Assembly: GCA_001599915.1 (NCBI GenBank)
Contig: BCIG01000005.1
Coordinates: 248,001 to 312,000 of the forward strand
DNA: 64,000 nt
Origin: Symbiotaphrina buchneri
Lineage: Eukaryota; Ascomycota; Symbiotaphrinales; Symbiotaphrinaceae
Direction of reading: 5' to 3'
The position numbers and the translations under genes were made by a program. The notes beneath the pieces are model-generated. The model was not told the origin of the DNA. It searched no databases and worked only from the letters and a program-made list of their open reading frames with translations. Positions 35,775 through 47,946 of the stretch are shown here, piece after piece; the first letter of the stretch is position 1; each line of letters starts with the position of its first letter.

Positions 35775-37015
35775 CGGATGCAAAGCCCCGCAGTTAGAAA
35801 TGCGGTTAGCAAGCGCTTTTAGCAGCTTGATGCAAGATAGACCGGTCTGGCTTGAAGTAAGCATAGCATATTGAGAAAGCAAATATAATTTATTTATTTG
35901 ACTAGAGAATCTGGCCAACTAGCGATATTGTGGAGATGGTGCAAGAGCTTCAGTGTATGGCACCATGGCCTCAGTACTTTTGAAGATGAAAGCAGCAGCA
36001 CAGAGCAATTCCAGTCAATGGTCTGGACCGTCCGACCGTGGCTTAGAGGACGCGATCCCCGGATTTCGCAGATATGGCGGTGCACTGCCTTCCTCCAAGC
36101 AGACAGAATATCCCGATCCGGATGTTGCTTTGGCCATCGGTGCCTTGATAATACGCGGGCGGGTTTCTGTGCATTTCAAATGCACGGGTATATCGATAAG
36201 ATAAGATCGGAGGTAGGCCCCCAAAACGGCACTGCACAGGATTTGAAATGCTGTTTTCCACGGCAACGGATTAATCAATAAGGCTAACAAATAAGCTTTT
36301 CCCAATGCCGATCCGGAAGTGTCGTGAAGGTTCCATGGGTCTGACAAAAGAATGGCAGAGAGAGCACTGCCTCGATTGGCGTGACCGACATTGATCTTGG
36401 CATGCCACAAGTTTCGGTCTGGGCCCCTTTTCCCGCCGTTAGCAGGCGGAACGGTGGAGCGGTGGACCGCCCGATCGGAGTCTGGGCGGGCGACAAACCA
36501 GGGTCTCGTGACCCTTCCACGCAACAATCCCTGGGAGCAAAGGCTTGGCGGATACTGCTGCGCCCCGACGACGCCGTTCCATGACTCAGATGGCGCAAGA
36601 AAGAGCAGAGCAGTGGTGCGAAGATGGTGGGCGGTCAGACGAGCGGTTGTGCATTTTCTGCGCGCAGACACAGAGATTTCTTAACCTCCGTCCTTAGCGG
36701 CCGGTTGGTGGAATCTGTTTCCAGCATCAGATGACGAAGTTGAGCCACGCATGCGACCACCTCCAGGGCCTTGGCTGGGGCATTGCTTGCAAATTGATCG
36801 TGGACATGGCGTTCGACAGGGGCAGGCCTGCTTTATTTAAAGAGGCTTCATCTCCCGGGAAATGAGGCCCCATCTGGTTCTTCATCATAAGACAGCTATT
36901 ACTACTCCCTCGTCGAGAAACAACACATCCATTGTTCTCACAAAAGCTACCAAGCAAGCAACTACTAGACTTGCATATCTCTACAAACATCAAGACCTCT
37001 ACATCATCAACAAAC
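35775..37015. other. Gene-free region
   Basis: About 1.24 kb. The longest ORF (minus, 36671 to 36015) starts with GTG and shows no domain. It reads like chance coding in GC-rich sequence. The last 150 nt before 37016 are rich in CA and CT runs, as in a fungal leader. Confidence 0.45.
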
Positions 37016-37414
37016 ATGTCGAGCAGACTCTCCTTCCACAACAACGTGCTGCCCGCACCAGAAGAGTCCACCACATACAGCCGCAGCCAAAGCCGGCGCC
37101 GGGACCAGAGTCGAGGTAGGTCTCAGACGCCCTCATCACGCTACTCGCAGACATCTAACGTCGAGCCAGACACATCCATCTCCGGCGTCTCCTCCACATC
37201 CGTCTCGGTGTCCCAGGACAAGACGAAGCGCTCCCGCCGTCAACGCGTCAAGGAAGCCTTCAGCTCGCTTTTCGGCCGCAGCCGCAGCTCCTCACCAGAC
37301 GCCATGGCAGGCAAGATCGAGCGCATCAAGACGGCCGAGAGGGAGCGTGTTGAGCGCTGGCGGTCCATGGAGCGCTCGAGGACGCCCCAGAGGGACCCAT
37401 ACATTGGTCTCTAA
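37016..37414 (+). CDS. Small Ser/Arg-rich protein, 132 aa
   Basis: An ATG in AAACATGT context opens 132 codons. The sequence is very rich in Ser and Arg, with repeated SR/RS dipeptides (SRSQSRRRDQSRGRSQ), a Ser/Thr-rich middle and a basic amphipathic segment (RSRRQRVKEAFSSLFGRSRSSS). A C-terminal charged helix (IERIKTAERERVERWRSMERSR) precedes the end DPYIGL. No RNA-binding domain is present, so it is not a classical SR splicing factor. It is probably disordered and phosphorylated. Composition and the short conserved-looking C terminus suggest a real gene, but the family is not recognised. Confidence 0.65.
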   Translation: MSSRLSFHNNVLPAPEESTTYSRSQSRRRDQSRGRSQTPSSRYSQTSNVEPDTSISGVSSTSVSVSQDKTKRSRRQRVKEAFSSLFGRSRSSSPDAMAGKIERIKTAERERVERWRSMERSRTPQRDPYIGL

Positions 37415-37674
37415 GCGGTCGTGTGCATCGATTATGATAGCCACACAGGCTGGCTACTAGTTCTCGGGGATGAAGGCCCCGCAAGGAGGAATGGGGCTGA
37501 GGGAAGCAGCCGAACAAGGCTGGACGATTAGGCGGAGGAATTGGGATAATTGATGGACGACATGATTTACGACTATCAGATCATACCCCTCTCGGCTCCG
37601 GTTTTAATGTTTATTGTACTTGCATTTTTGCGGCATTGGCTAGCTTCTTCGTGGATACCTCGATCCCAGCGATT

Positions 37675-37703
37675 GGATCTTGAGGCCCGGAAGCAGAATG
37701 ATA
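37675..37703. repeat. 29-bp direct repeat, copy 1
   Basis: This copy, beginning GGATCTTGAGGCCC, is identical over 29 bases to 37843-37871. The match ends sharply on both sides. The copies start 168 bp apart. Confidence 0.9.
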
Positions 37704-37842
37704 CCTAATATACAGTCTATATCATCAATCAATGTCTGTTGACATACATCACTTTGCTCCCAACGCATGTTTCATTTGCCCTGTGCCATAGACGTTTGTA
37801 TAGATCTCTCTCCTACCCGGATCTTGCAAATATCGAGGAACG

Positions 37843-37871
37843 GGATCTTGAGGCCCGGAAGCAGAATGATA
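37843..37871. repeat. 29-bp direct repeat, copy 2
   Basis: Exact second copy of 37675-37703. The flanks outside the 29 bases are dissimilar, so this is not simply a tandem array of a longer unit. Confidence 0.9.
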
Positions 37872-38536
37872 ATGAGAATAGTTACCTGTCAATACAACAA
37901 TGCACGTCTATTAATAGCCACTCCCGTTCCCAATTTCAAGGTTAAGGCATTTCAAGCTTTAACATCATTTCCTGGTTCTTAATTGAGCGTGGGTAAGGAC
38001 TATTTTCTTAAAGCAATTTTGTGGCACAGACGTCAGGAATCGCACGAGGGGTCTGCGCGAGCCGCAACATCTGTCGCATCATTGTGGTCCGATTGTTCAT
38101 GCAGCCACATGAGGTTCTTCTACAAGCCACCCAACGATATACAGTGATCATTCACTCTTTTCGCTCTACGATGTGAAGTTCTTTAACTTGTGGGGCATAT
38201 CTCTGAATTCGCCTGTATTATGCCTGTACTGAAATGGTCTTTCTGGCCTAATCTCGATACACTGCATGCGGTGATGAAGCGAGCAGATCAACGATGATAC
38301 GCTGCAAATTATCACACCAAATTCCGGACTATATCACTACTCCTAGATACACCATACTGGAGACTCGCTTGAGGCAGATATCGAGTCATTACTCCATAAG
38401 CAAGGCAAGACCGCAGCAACAGTCCACCACAATCAAGTCTCTTGCCTGTCCGGTCGTGGCGGCCTCTGCTTCTTGAAGCAGGCACTAACGTTCTGAGTTA
38501 GCAGAATTCTCTCACAGTAACGGCGATTCAATCAAC

Positions 38537-41500
38537 TCACAATTCACCTCTCGTCGCCTCTCTCAACTTCTTCAAGATTTTTCTCATCTCAGGTAGCTCA
38601 TCCTGAAGCCTGTTCCGCGCTTCATTATCGGTGCCTTTGTCCAACTCTAGATATATCTTCGCCTGAGTCTCGCTCGCGTTGTCAGTTGTGTACTGGCTCA
38701 AGGTCTGTGCGACAAACTCCACGTCAAGAGTCGCTTGGATAAGAGCCGGAAGCGTATATCTGGTGCGGAGTTTGAATGCTTCAAGCAGTGCAATAGATGT
38801 CTGCTCGAGCATATAGGAGAGAATTTGAGGGGTGAGCCATGCAGAGGTCGTTGACACTTCAGAGTGGACGAACACAAGTATGAGCAGCACTTCGTACACG
38901 TAAGGTCTGACTTCCTGTGGGTTAGGGGTTGTTGGATCCCAAGCAGGTGACGACACATTGGTGCGAATGATTTTCGATATCCGCTGCACCGTCGGTTGGG
39001 TATATGACTGGAAGAGCCGGGCATCAATCTGACCAAGGACATTGTTGATCGTCTTCGTCTCGTCGGTGAGCTTCACGCTGAAGTTTGTTTCGAAGAGAGC
39101 AATGAGTTGAGGTACGATATCTGAGCGCAGTCTCTCCAAGTTACTCAGTGTTACCAAGGTGCGGACGTTGGTATTGCTCGCATCCACAGATTTAGTGATG
39201 AGCTCTCCCTGGCCATCCAGCTGGCTTGCCAAGCCATCACCTTCACTGGACCAATCGTCCACCTTCCGTGGTAGCTCCGCATTTTCCACCATTCCGCTGA
39301 AAACCTTGTACAAAGATCCAACAAAAGTACTTCTGGCTTGTTGAAGGAGTTTTGTGGGTGGAGGAAGGACCACATCAGCCGATTCAGACTTGACCATCGC
39401 CTCTGACATATATAGTAGCTTCTGCATACCTGAGAGCACAGAACTTTCGAAGGCTAGGAAGTTGCTTGGCATGTTGGTGATATCGCGCTTATCGTTATGC
39501 CTGGTCCAATCTTCCATAAGCTTGCAGTTCTCGGCGTCTTTACTCCAAGCAGAGCACACCGCTTGCACACATCGCTCGCGGACCGTCCCCACCAGACTTC
39601 TAAGTCTCTCCAGCATGCCATTGACCTGGCCTATCGAGCGCATGGCTGCCATTTCACTTGCAGCAGTCCCTACCAAGGCCAGGAGCCGGCTTAGATAATG
39701 CACACCGCTCAATGAATTGGCATAAGGAGGCCAGAAGGCGTAGTTGTCCAATCTGTCTCCTGTTTGAGAAGGAAAGGAAGGTATGACCGGACGGTCATTG
39801 CTGAATCTTGGAAACGCTGATGGAACAGGAGATAAAGGGGTACCAGGAATCTCATTGAAAAGAGCAGAAAGATCCTGTGGAGGCGGTTCTGCAAACAACA
39901 AGGAGACATTTTCCCGGAATATGCCTGTCAATTCTATAGCACCGGTCTGGAGGGTCCGCACGTCATCCTCGGACAGACTATGATGACGTCTGCTTTCTCC
40001 ATTTGGTCCGATAGGTAACGTTCTCTGTGGCTTACCATCGATAAACAATTGCGCCGTGTCCAAAAAGTCGGCAACTTCGCCGAGTAGCCCACCACGTGTC
40101 GAGAGAAACGTGTTCAAAGAAGCACAAAGAGCCTCCCACATCTCAATTGCTTCAGGGCTATCGATCGCTGCTGGACCATCTTTCAAGCCTTGCTGGGCAG
40201 GAGACTTAAGGTAGGAAGCTATAGCTTGAAGTGACGGCTTAGGTCCGCTACCAAGCCTCCTGCGTGCAAGCTCTATCTCCGCCCTGGACCGGTCAAAAGC
40301 CACCGTAACCTTCTTCTTCAGATGATCGAATCGGCTAAGTAACCAGATCCATATCGGGTTATCCTTGACACCTAGCTCCAGCAAAATGCTTATAAGCTCG
40401 ATATATTCTTCAGGTTCTGTTCCTGAAACTTCTGACTCTGGAGCCCTACTCTGAACTGTGACCAGTCTTCGCCAGGTGTCCTTCTTGAAAGCCTCGGTTT
40501 GTTCGTCCACATCTGCCCACATACGCGCAGTGACAACTATTTGGCATACCTGAGCTTCCGACAGAGTTGTCCGGCCCTGCACAGTGGCATTCGCCATAGT
40601 TTTTGCCTCATCAACATAGCGTCTCGCCATGGCATATTGCTCAGAGAGAGCTTCATAATCTCTCCGCTTGATGCTTCCAGATATGTTATTTCCAAGCACA
40701 AACATATCGTGATGCTTTTCAACTGATTTCAAAGACGCTCGTAAGCTTCTTTCTCTCTCTCCACCAGTCATTGCTGTTCCCCAAACCTCGTCTACCTTTG
40801 CCGATAATTGCAAGAGAGGGAGCTTGATCCCGTGTACCCCAAATTCAGCTTCCGGGGTTAACGCGTTCTTCTTTTTGTCCATGTCTGGGAAAGTCCTCCT
40901 AGTTCTTCCTCCAGGGCTCAAGGGACCATCTTGCGAAAACCTGAAACCCATGCTCGTCCTGCTAGCATGTCTAGAGTGCGATCCACTCCTGCTGACATCT
41001 TGACCCTGGCCCTGATTACGCATTTCGGTATAGACACTATCGATTGTTGCCTTGACACGCACAAAGCGTTCGAAATTGGCTTCCACAAGCTCCTTGAGAG
41101 CGGCAGATTTCTGGTCAATGGAACGGGAGAGGAAATCGAGGCCTTGCAAAAGCTGCTGGGGGGAATCCCCAGAGTGGGCTTGCGTGAGAAATAGCGGTGG
41201 TGAGAATGTAGGAGAGGAAGGCAGGAATTGGTTGCCTGTACACACATGTCAGCAATTGCCAGTGCCACGGAGCAGGCGTGCACGTACGTAGCTCGGCATT
41301 TTCTGGAGGAGGTCCACGCCGTCTAAGAGCACGTAGGATACTATCTGAACTACCCAGAGGATCCGGTTCGTCTTTGGGAGCTGCTTTCCCACTTTGTTCT
41401 GCACCTCTTTCCTGCTTTTGCACGTAACTCCGTCGCTGGGATTTTGAGCGTTCTAGAGCTGAGTATTTGGATTTCCGCCGCTCCAGCTTCATTTCAGCAA

Positions 41501-41633
41501 CATTCTTTGGTTTGGGTATCGGCGGTGCTTCGTCCTCTGAAGATTCGCTTTCCTCCTTCTCCGCAGGCCATTCTGTGGGGAATGGCGTTTTGAGGTTGTA
41601 GTGATCCAGAATGACATGCTGGTAATCGGCCAT
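38537..41633 (-). CDS. sec5: Exocyst complex component Sec5
   Basis: Two exons (41633-41288, 41235-38537) give 1014 aa, a normal length for the family. The 52-nt intron (GTACGT donor, TGTACAG acceptor) rejoins ENAELRNQFLPSSPTFSP. The N terminus MADYQHVILDHYNLKT with an acidic stretch (KEESESSEDEAPP) and the KDEPDPLGSSDSILRALRRRG motif is typical of fungal Sec5. The next part (SIDQKSAALKELVEANFERFVRVKATID) is the coiled-coil region that packs into the exocyst core. The remainder is helical-rod sequence. Sec5 helps tether secretory vesicles to the plasma membrane at growth sites, so it serves tip extension. It diverges from idh2 across 419 bp. Confidence 0.95.
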
Positions 41634-42052
41634 TGCGACCGCCCCTGTGGATCAGCACAGCATAAAGCTCGCTCAATCGTCTTTGCTCATAGATACATTC
41701 GTTAGATCACGGTGATATGCTGGCGGGCTTCAATTTCAGGGCGCCGTGAATTGCCCACGTCGATGACCATTGATTAAAACGGCGCGGGTGCTCTTCGCGA
41801 CGACAGCTATGTGCCGGAGGTTACAGACAGTAGGGGTTAGCGCGGCTTGGACACGGGGGAAGCTCGGATTTCTTGGCACACGACAAGCGGTGCCGTAATG
41901 TGCAGCAGGGCTTGGTCCATCATCTCCTCGCCTTTTTCGAGATAGCAATAGCCGGGCAATTTCCTACCCGCCTTCCAACATCAACTCTCCTGACATTTAT
42001 ACCAGCTATCTCGGCTTCAGTGAAGCCCCCAGATTGGTTGTATACTTCCAAC
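41634..42052. promoter_or_regulatory. Divergent promoter region of sec5 and idh2
   Basis: 419 nt separate the two start codons and must contain both promoters. I see no clear TATA box or confidently assignable factor site. Confidence 0.6.
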
Positions 42053-43563
42053 ATGCTGGCTTGCCGGACCTTTGCTGCTCCGGCGCGGCAATGCTTGCGC
42101 CGGGCCAATGCGGGACAACGCTGCATCCCTACCTTCACACAGGTACGCCATTGCCAGTCAAGAAGCATCGATTGATGCCGAGCATCATTGTTTATGGAGT
42201 CTCTGGCTGATCATTGGACTCGCAATAGGTTCAGTTCCGGACTTTCGCGGACGTCATTCCGGAAAAGGACAAGGTCGCAAAGTTCAAGGGAAAGACAGGC
42301 TCTGATGTAAGTTTTAGCCGGCATAGTGACATAGGACAATGGGCTTTGTCAGTGAGGATCTGGGGCTGACGCTATGGCTATAGGGGAAATACACAGTGAC
42401 ACTGATCGAGGGTGACGGTATCGGGCCAGAAATTTCACAGTCGGTGAAGGAGATCTTCGCGGCTGCGGATGTATGGAGCATATGGGATTTTTCAGCCTAG
42501 GGTTTCGCTGACGTTCTGAAGGCGCCTATCAAATGGGAACCGGTCGATGTGACACCAATTCTGAAGGATGGAAAGACCGCCATACCTGATGATGCCATTG
42601 AGAGTGTCAGGAAGAACTACGTTGCCCTTAAGGGGCCATTGGCCGTAAGCGACAACCATTCGCATATCTTTCCGGTGGAGGACAGTATCTGACTTTCAAT
42701 CTACTTGCAGACGCCGATTGGAAAAGGCCACGTCTCCCTTAACCTGACTCTCCGTCGTACCTTCAACCTGTTCGCAAACGTCCGTCCTTGCCGCAGCATT
42801 GCCGGATACAAGACCCCCTACGACAACGTCGACACAATCCTGATCCGTGAGAACACCGAGGGAGAATACTCTGGCATTGAGCACGTTGTGGTAGATGGTG
42901 TGGTGCAGAGCATCAAGCTCATCACTCGTGAGGCATCCGAGCGTGTCTGCCGCTTCGCCTTCCAGCATGCGGTCGAGCACGGCCGGAAGAAGGTGCGGGC
43001 TGTGCACAAGGCCACCATCATGAAGATGTCTGATGGTCTTTTCCTGGGCACCGCACGGGAGGTTGCTAAGGACTTTCCCGAGATCGAATTCGATGCCGAA
43101 CTCATTGACAACACCTGCTTGAAGATGACCACCGACCCTACTCCCTACAACGACAAGGTCCTGGTCATGCCCAACCTGTACGGTGACATTCTTTCCGACA
43201 TGTGCGCCGGTCTTATTGGAGGTCTGGGTCTTACACCTTCCGGCAACATCGGTGATGAATGCTCCATCTTCGAGGCCGTGCACGGCTCCGCCCCCGACAT
43301 TGCAGGCAAGGGTCTCGCCAACCCCACTGCCCTGTTGCTGAGCAGTATCATGATGCTGCGTCACATGAGCCTTAACGACTACGCGAACAGGATCGAATCG
43401 GCCATCTTTGAGACCTTGGCTGAAGGAAAGGTAGGCGAATCCTATACCGAGTCCGTTTTACGTGGAGATGCTGACAATTTGCGCGCAGGCCCTGACAGGT
43501 GACTTGGGTGGAAAGGCAAAGACCCACGAATACGCGGCGGCGATCATCAGCAAGTTGAAGTGA
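42053..43563 (+). CDS. idh2: NAD-dependent isocitrate dehydrogenase, catalytic subunit (IDH2 type), mitochondrial
   Basis: Six exons (42053-42142, 42229-42306, 42384-42470, 42522-42644, 42711-43430, 43489-43563) give 390 aa. All five introns (86, 77, 51, 66, 58 nt) are phase 0. The enzyme oxidises isocitrate to 2-oxoglutarate in the citric-acid cycle as a heteromer with the regulatory IDH1 subunit. The N terminus is a basic mitochondrial presequence ([21 protein letters not shown]). [36 protein letters not shown] and [14 protein letters not shown] are family signatures. [10 protein letters not shown] and the complete GDILSD and HGSAPDIAG motifs match the catalytic rather than the regulatory subunit. 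The C terminus is [14 protein letters not shown]. Confidence 0.96.
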
Positions 43564-44036
43564 TTTTTGGTCAAGGCCCTGATGTAACCATATCCTTTCA
43601 ATAGACAGCGGCACAAATGTACAAACCTTTTCAGCAGCAGGCACCTATACTTCTGTTGAAGCTGAAGTTGTGTTAGAATAGTCCTACGGTCTGGCTATAC
43701 CTGTAGAACATCAGATGTATCTCAATGGACCGATCACTCCGTCCGGCGGGCCCAGCCAAATGTTCAATTGAGTATCAATTCTAATTCGAAGTGACAACTA
43801 TCTCAGTTCTGAGTTACACCGTAGAATCCTATGCCGACGCTTGCAATGACCGTCCATTCGTGAGCAAATGAGCATCTCCGCAATTCATCCGCCAGTGTCC
43901 GTTAACTACGCCTGCGCGCCTCGCAATGACTTCCAGCATGCCCACATGAGTTCACATGAACATTCTGAAGTTTTGGGGAACCAGAAGAATAAAGTAAATG
44001 CAGTCAACCCAGCCAGCTGACCTGGTGACCGAAAGC
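43564..44036. other. Intergenic region between convergent idh2 and culA
   Basis: 473 nt that hold the 3' ends of both genes. Nothing else is visible, and no overlapping coding sequence is supported. Confidence 0.5.
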
Positions 44037-46724
44037 TTAAGCCAAGTAGCCCAGCTCCTCTCCCTCCAGTCTCTCCAGGTATTCTTTCTCCAGCAAAATG
44101 TCGATACATTTCTTGATGTCATGAACCTTAGGCGTGAAGCGATTGCTGATCTGCGTAATGGTCTCTTGAACAAGTTGAACATGCTTCATCTTCTTCCGAG
44201 ACTTCATGATACGCACAATCGCCGACTGATTCCGTTAGAGCCAGAGGGACAAAGTGAACCGCATTTGACTTACCTGCATCAACAACTTCCTGTCCTCCTC
44301 GATGGTCTTGTGAGTGTCCTCGGCCTCTTGCTTCTGTTCCGACTTGACAGCAATGTTCAAATTGACCTTGAGCTTCTTGTTCTTGAAGCCATAGTTCAGA
44401 CTGTAAGATGTGCCAGGTTGGGTTTTGCCATTGTCTGGAGACGGCAGGATGACCTTAGCCTTAACAAGGATACCGAGAGACGGATCGAGGACATCTTTTG
44501 AAAGGGTTGTCGCTTTCTCAATATCCTCATACGAAATGCTGTCAGCGTCGTTGAAGAGGAGAAGTATACCCATCTGGAAGGTCGACACTTGAAAGGTGTA
44601 GGGTATCTTAGCGCCTTTGATGTAGTTTGCCTTGATCTCCCCCTTGCAAAGCTGCCAAAGCCAGGTGAGCTTGCGTCCACTGTGCTTGTCGAAGTAAAAC
44701 TTTTGGAACCGTTCGTAGGTTTTGACGATAGCGTCCGGAGGGATGAAAGAAGTGCTTGGAGGAGAAAGTGGCCAGAAACCGGTTCCGAGGACATGAAAGT
44801 AAGCATCGACAGCCTTCTTATTGTCTTCGTCTCCGAGGACTTTGGCCTGCCATTCTTTGTAGTTGTTGTTGAGATCTTTGGAAACTTGAATATCTTGGAA
44901 CATCCGCTGCAGCTTGTTGGTGTACTCGAACCCACAAGCTTCCTTCAACTTGGAAATCATGCTAGTTTCTGCGTCATCCGACGCCGAACTTCCGTGTACC
45001 AATCGCTTAGCCAGCATCTTTGAGTAGAACTTTGAGAAGACATCCTTGTCCTCGATGTATTTGAACACAGTCATAATCTCCACGAGGCTATCCTCGACTT
45101 GCGCTTCATCTGCGGCCTTGTTGCCTTTCTTCAAGAGTGTATCGGCATACTTTGCCAGCAGCTCTGGAGATTTGGTCGAACCACTCCTGCAGACAACGTT
45201 GCGGTTGACGAACTCCCGGCAAGCGTTGTCAAGTGAGCGTACAAATTCGGACTCGCCTTGAAATGCTTCGGATACCAGGGCCGAGTACTGCTTGTGTACA
45301 CCCAGTAGCGCGTCGACATAGACCTTAGGCTCCAAGTTATCTCCCTCAGCAGCTACGTTTTCCACGGCAGCCAGACCAGCCTTCCTCACATGTGCCTCGA
45401 ACTTGGTGCGTAGTGGTTCTAACCCGTTCTCGATGCGGGAAAGCAGTGCATACATTCGTGCAAGGTCTTCTTGCCGGTCATTGTCCAAAAGGGATTGGAA
45501 CTCATCGCGAAGAAGTGTGGAATGTTCCTTGATAAGAACCTCCTGGCAGGTCTTCATCAAGGGACTCATGATGTCCGGATGAAGATACAGACCAACTCGC
45601 TCCTTCTCTTCGTTCAGACGGGTCTCGGCCTTACAATATGTCAGTCGAATACAGTAGTAACGCGGAGTCGTATGGGACAGACCTTCTTCATGTATTCAAT
45701 TACGCTATTCTCCGCCAAGAAAGCTTTGGACTCCTCCCGATAATATTGTTGAGTCGCTTGCAGGAAAGGCCTCTCAAAATGGAATCGATAGACATCCAGA
45801 GTGGACTTGCTGGGGTCCGTCTCGTCGAGCCCAAGGGAGACTTTCAAGATCAGTACAATACACAGATGGCCCAGGAAGCCTCGAACTTACCAAACGAGTC
45901 CACGACGCTCTTGATCTGAGCTTGTTCAATAGTTTCTCCGTTGCGTTGCTTTTCCACCATCTTGAGAACCGATGCCATGACAGCCCCTTGTACATGTTCG
46001 AAGAAATCGAGCCGCCAGCGCACCAGATGCAATGTGTAGATGTCATAGACGTTTTTCTTGCCCTCATCCATTTCTCTCTTCACCCAGTGCCTGTTGAGAT
46101 AACGGAAGAGATGGTTAATGTATTTGGCAGCTGTAGTGTAGCGATTCCATTCTCGGATGTAGTAAGTCAAAAGGACCTCGTCGCTATGTTCTTTGGAGGC
46201 TGCAAGTAGACCTGCCAGATGGTGCTGAAGGTACTGGATAAGTTTGTTGTATATCTCCTCTCCAAGTAAGTGGGCTAAGGCGAAAATCAGAACTGGCATA
46301 AATGGGGGACGGGAACAAGGTGGAAAGCTCACCTCCACGTTGTGAGGTTGTAACAACCGAAGTCGTCTGTGCTGTCGCTTTCTGGGATGTACAGAAATTG
46401 TACAACGCACTATCAACAATCAATCAGCTGTACTCGTAATAGCTATCATGAGCACATACGTATAGACACCCATGTACTGAGTCTGCGGTCAGCAAGGTAA
46501 AACTACGAAAACTGATGTTGCTACTGACCATAACCATATCCACACCGTTCTGCAGATCTGTCATGATCTTCGTGATACCCTGCTCAACGTACGCCCAGCT
46601 ACAAGACAACACGCGTCAGTGAGACTTCATACACGACCAACCATGGCAATGAACTATGGATGTGCGGGTTGACCCACGTTGCCTCCAGATTATCCCCCGT
46701 GGGGGTTGCCATGCTGACCGGCAT
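44037..46724 (-). CDS. culA: Cullin-1, scaffold of SCF ubiquitin ligase (CulA)
   Basis: Eight exons (46724-46678, 46598-46529, 46476-46460, 46409-46333, 46274-45891, 45840-45683, 45629-44274, 44225-44037) give 765 aa, the normal Cul1 length. Introns are 79, 52, 50, 58, 50, 53 and 48 nt, and all junction phases agree. The third exon is only 17 nt. The N-terminal helical repeats ([29 protein letters not shown]) bind the Skp1/F-box adaptor. The cullin-homology region ends in the winged-helix [11 protein letters not shown], whose Lys is the NEDD8 acceptor, followed by [17 protein letters not shown] and a terminal YLA. The start is taken at 46724 (ACCATGC context); an in-frame ATG at 46712 is an alternative. 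In Aspergillus, CulA controls development through F-box substrate turnover. Confidence 0.95.
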
Positions 46725-47946
46725 GGTGCGGTCGTTGGTAACTGGGGGATTGTCCGTCAGGGAAAGCCTCGCGAGCGTCTCCAGCAGAGGGCCGCAAGTT
46801 GGGGCGGGGTGAAGAGTTACGCGCGCCTCAAAGATGGTGAACTGTGAGGAGACACTGTAGGCTGCAGGGGCCGCGGAACCGGGGACAAGTAAATGCCTCA
46901 AGGCCAGTTCTAACGTTGACGAGCTCGACACGATAAGGGTTGTTGAGCGAAGTAAGAGGCAGCAACCAACGCCAGTGTATCCAGCTCCAGTCAAGGGACC
47001 ACCCGTCCGTGCAGGGAAAGAAACAGATCTCCGCTGGCTTAGGATGGTTCGCGTCGGGAAAGATACTAATGAGTAACTCTGAAGGAAAGCGAGGGTGTTC
47101 CTCAGCGCAATACGCATAGACTGTTCACGCCGAGTAAGTAAGGACGCAATCAACGGCAACCGCTGACAAGCGAGAAGATCTGCAGGCGGCGAGCGTGAAT
47201 GGTCTGAACAGGAAGCAGAAGGTAAAGAGTGTACTGTGAAGTATGAGGCTCTTGCAAAGCGGCTGTCAACAGAAGGGCCGTGCCCAGTGAAGTAAGAGGC
47301 AAGGGCTTGTGCGTAGGCGCGCTGTGCAGGTAAGAGAAGAGAAGGTTGGGGTGCGTACCTCGTGCTTCGTATTTTGAAGCTGGGATAGCGTTCCAACACT
47401 CGAACTGTACGACCTGCACAGTGGCGGTGCCAACCAGACGTCTCTCGTAAACTCCGGAGTCGTTGCCCAGCTCGATGGTGAACTCGAAGCCGAGTGCTAC
47501 TGCGATTCCCTGCCGGTGATTACTGTACGCGGAGCTACGTAGAGTGGCCTCGATGTCCCGACGGTCCACGCCTTGTTTGCCCAATATGAATTAGCGCCCA
47601 CCCGAATCACGTGATATGCGGAACTTACCGCTTCGCACACGGATACGCATAGGAATATCTATTATTCCGGCGATAGTGAACCCCTCCGCCCAAGGGCGGA
47701 GTAACTGCAGAGACATTCCTGACTGCAAGCGTTGAGTCCTGTCTTCGTGCGTGATCCGTGAGGTGGAGCGAACTGAGGAAGGAGAAGAAGAAGGAGTAGG
47801 AGCATGAGGAAGGTTCGCCCGCTTGAAGATAGACCAAGCGCAGCCTACGCCATCTACTTTTTATTCTATTCCTAACACCAATTCTTTTACTACTCTCTCG
47901 GCGGCTGCATCACGTCGATGTGATTTCCGGCATCATATTTCGCACA
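46725..47946. other. Long upstream region of culA
   Basis: About 1.2 kb between culA and the 3' end of the cupin gene upstream. An open stretch on the minus strand, listed separately as a doubtful small gene, fills part of it. The rest reads as leader or promoter. Confidence 0.4.
47150..47650 (-). CDS. Doubtful small spliced gene upstream of culA
   Basis: An ATG at 47650 (MRIRVRS) runs 22 nt to a GTAAGT donor. A 57-nt putative intron with a GCTAATTC branch site ends at AAG (47572). The second exon is in frame with an open stretch beginning VDRRDIEATLRSSAY and containing GIAVALGFEFTIELGNDSGVYERRLVGTATVQVVQF. It stays open to 47150, giving about 146 residues. A further GTACGC donor near 47358 may end that exon earlier. 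The part up to there is protein-like, but I do not recognise it. It could equally be chance coding in the long culA leader. Confidence 0.3.

Larger units (their letters stand above)
37415..38536. other. Intergenic region with a 29-bp direct repeat
   Basis: About 1.1 kb between the small basic protein and the 3' end of sec5. It contains the direct repeat listed separately and otherwise short ORFs without support. Confidence 0.45.

Noticed and set aside
36015-36671. 218-codon minus-strand ORF
   Set aside because: It starts with GTG, has no in-frame ATG near the start and no domain, and its composition matches GC-rich non-coding sequence.
46599-47399. 266-codon minus-strand ORF overlapping the culA start
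   Set aside because: Only its last part, from the ATG at 46724 to 46678, is the first culA exon. The rest lacks a start codon and reads as leader sequence.
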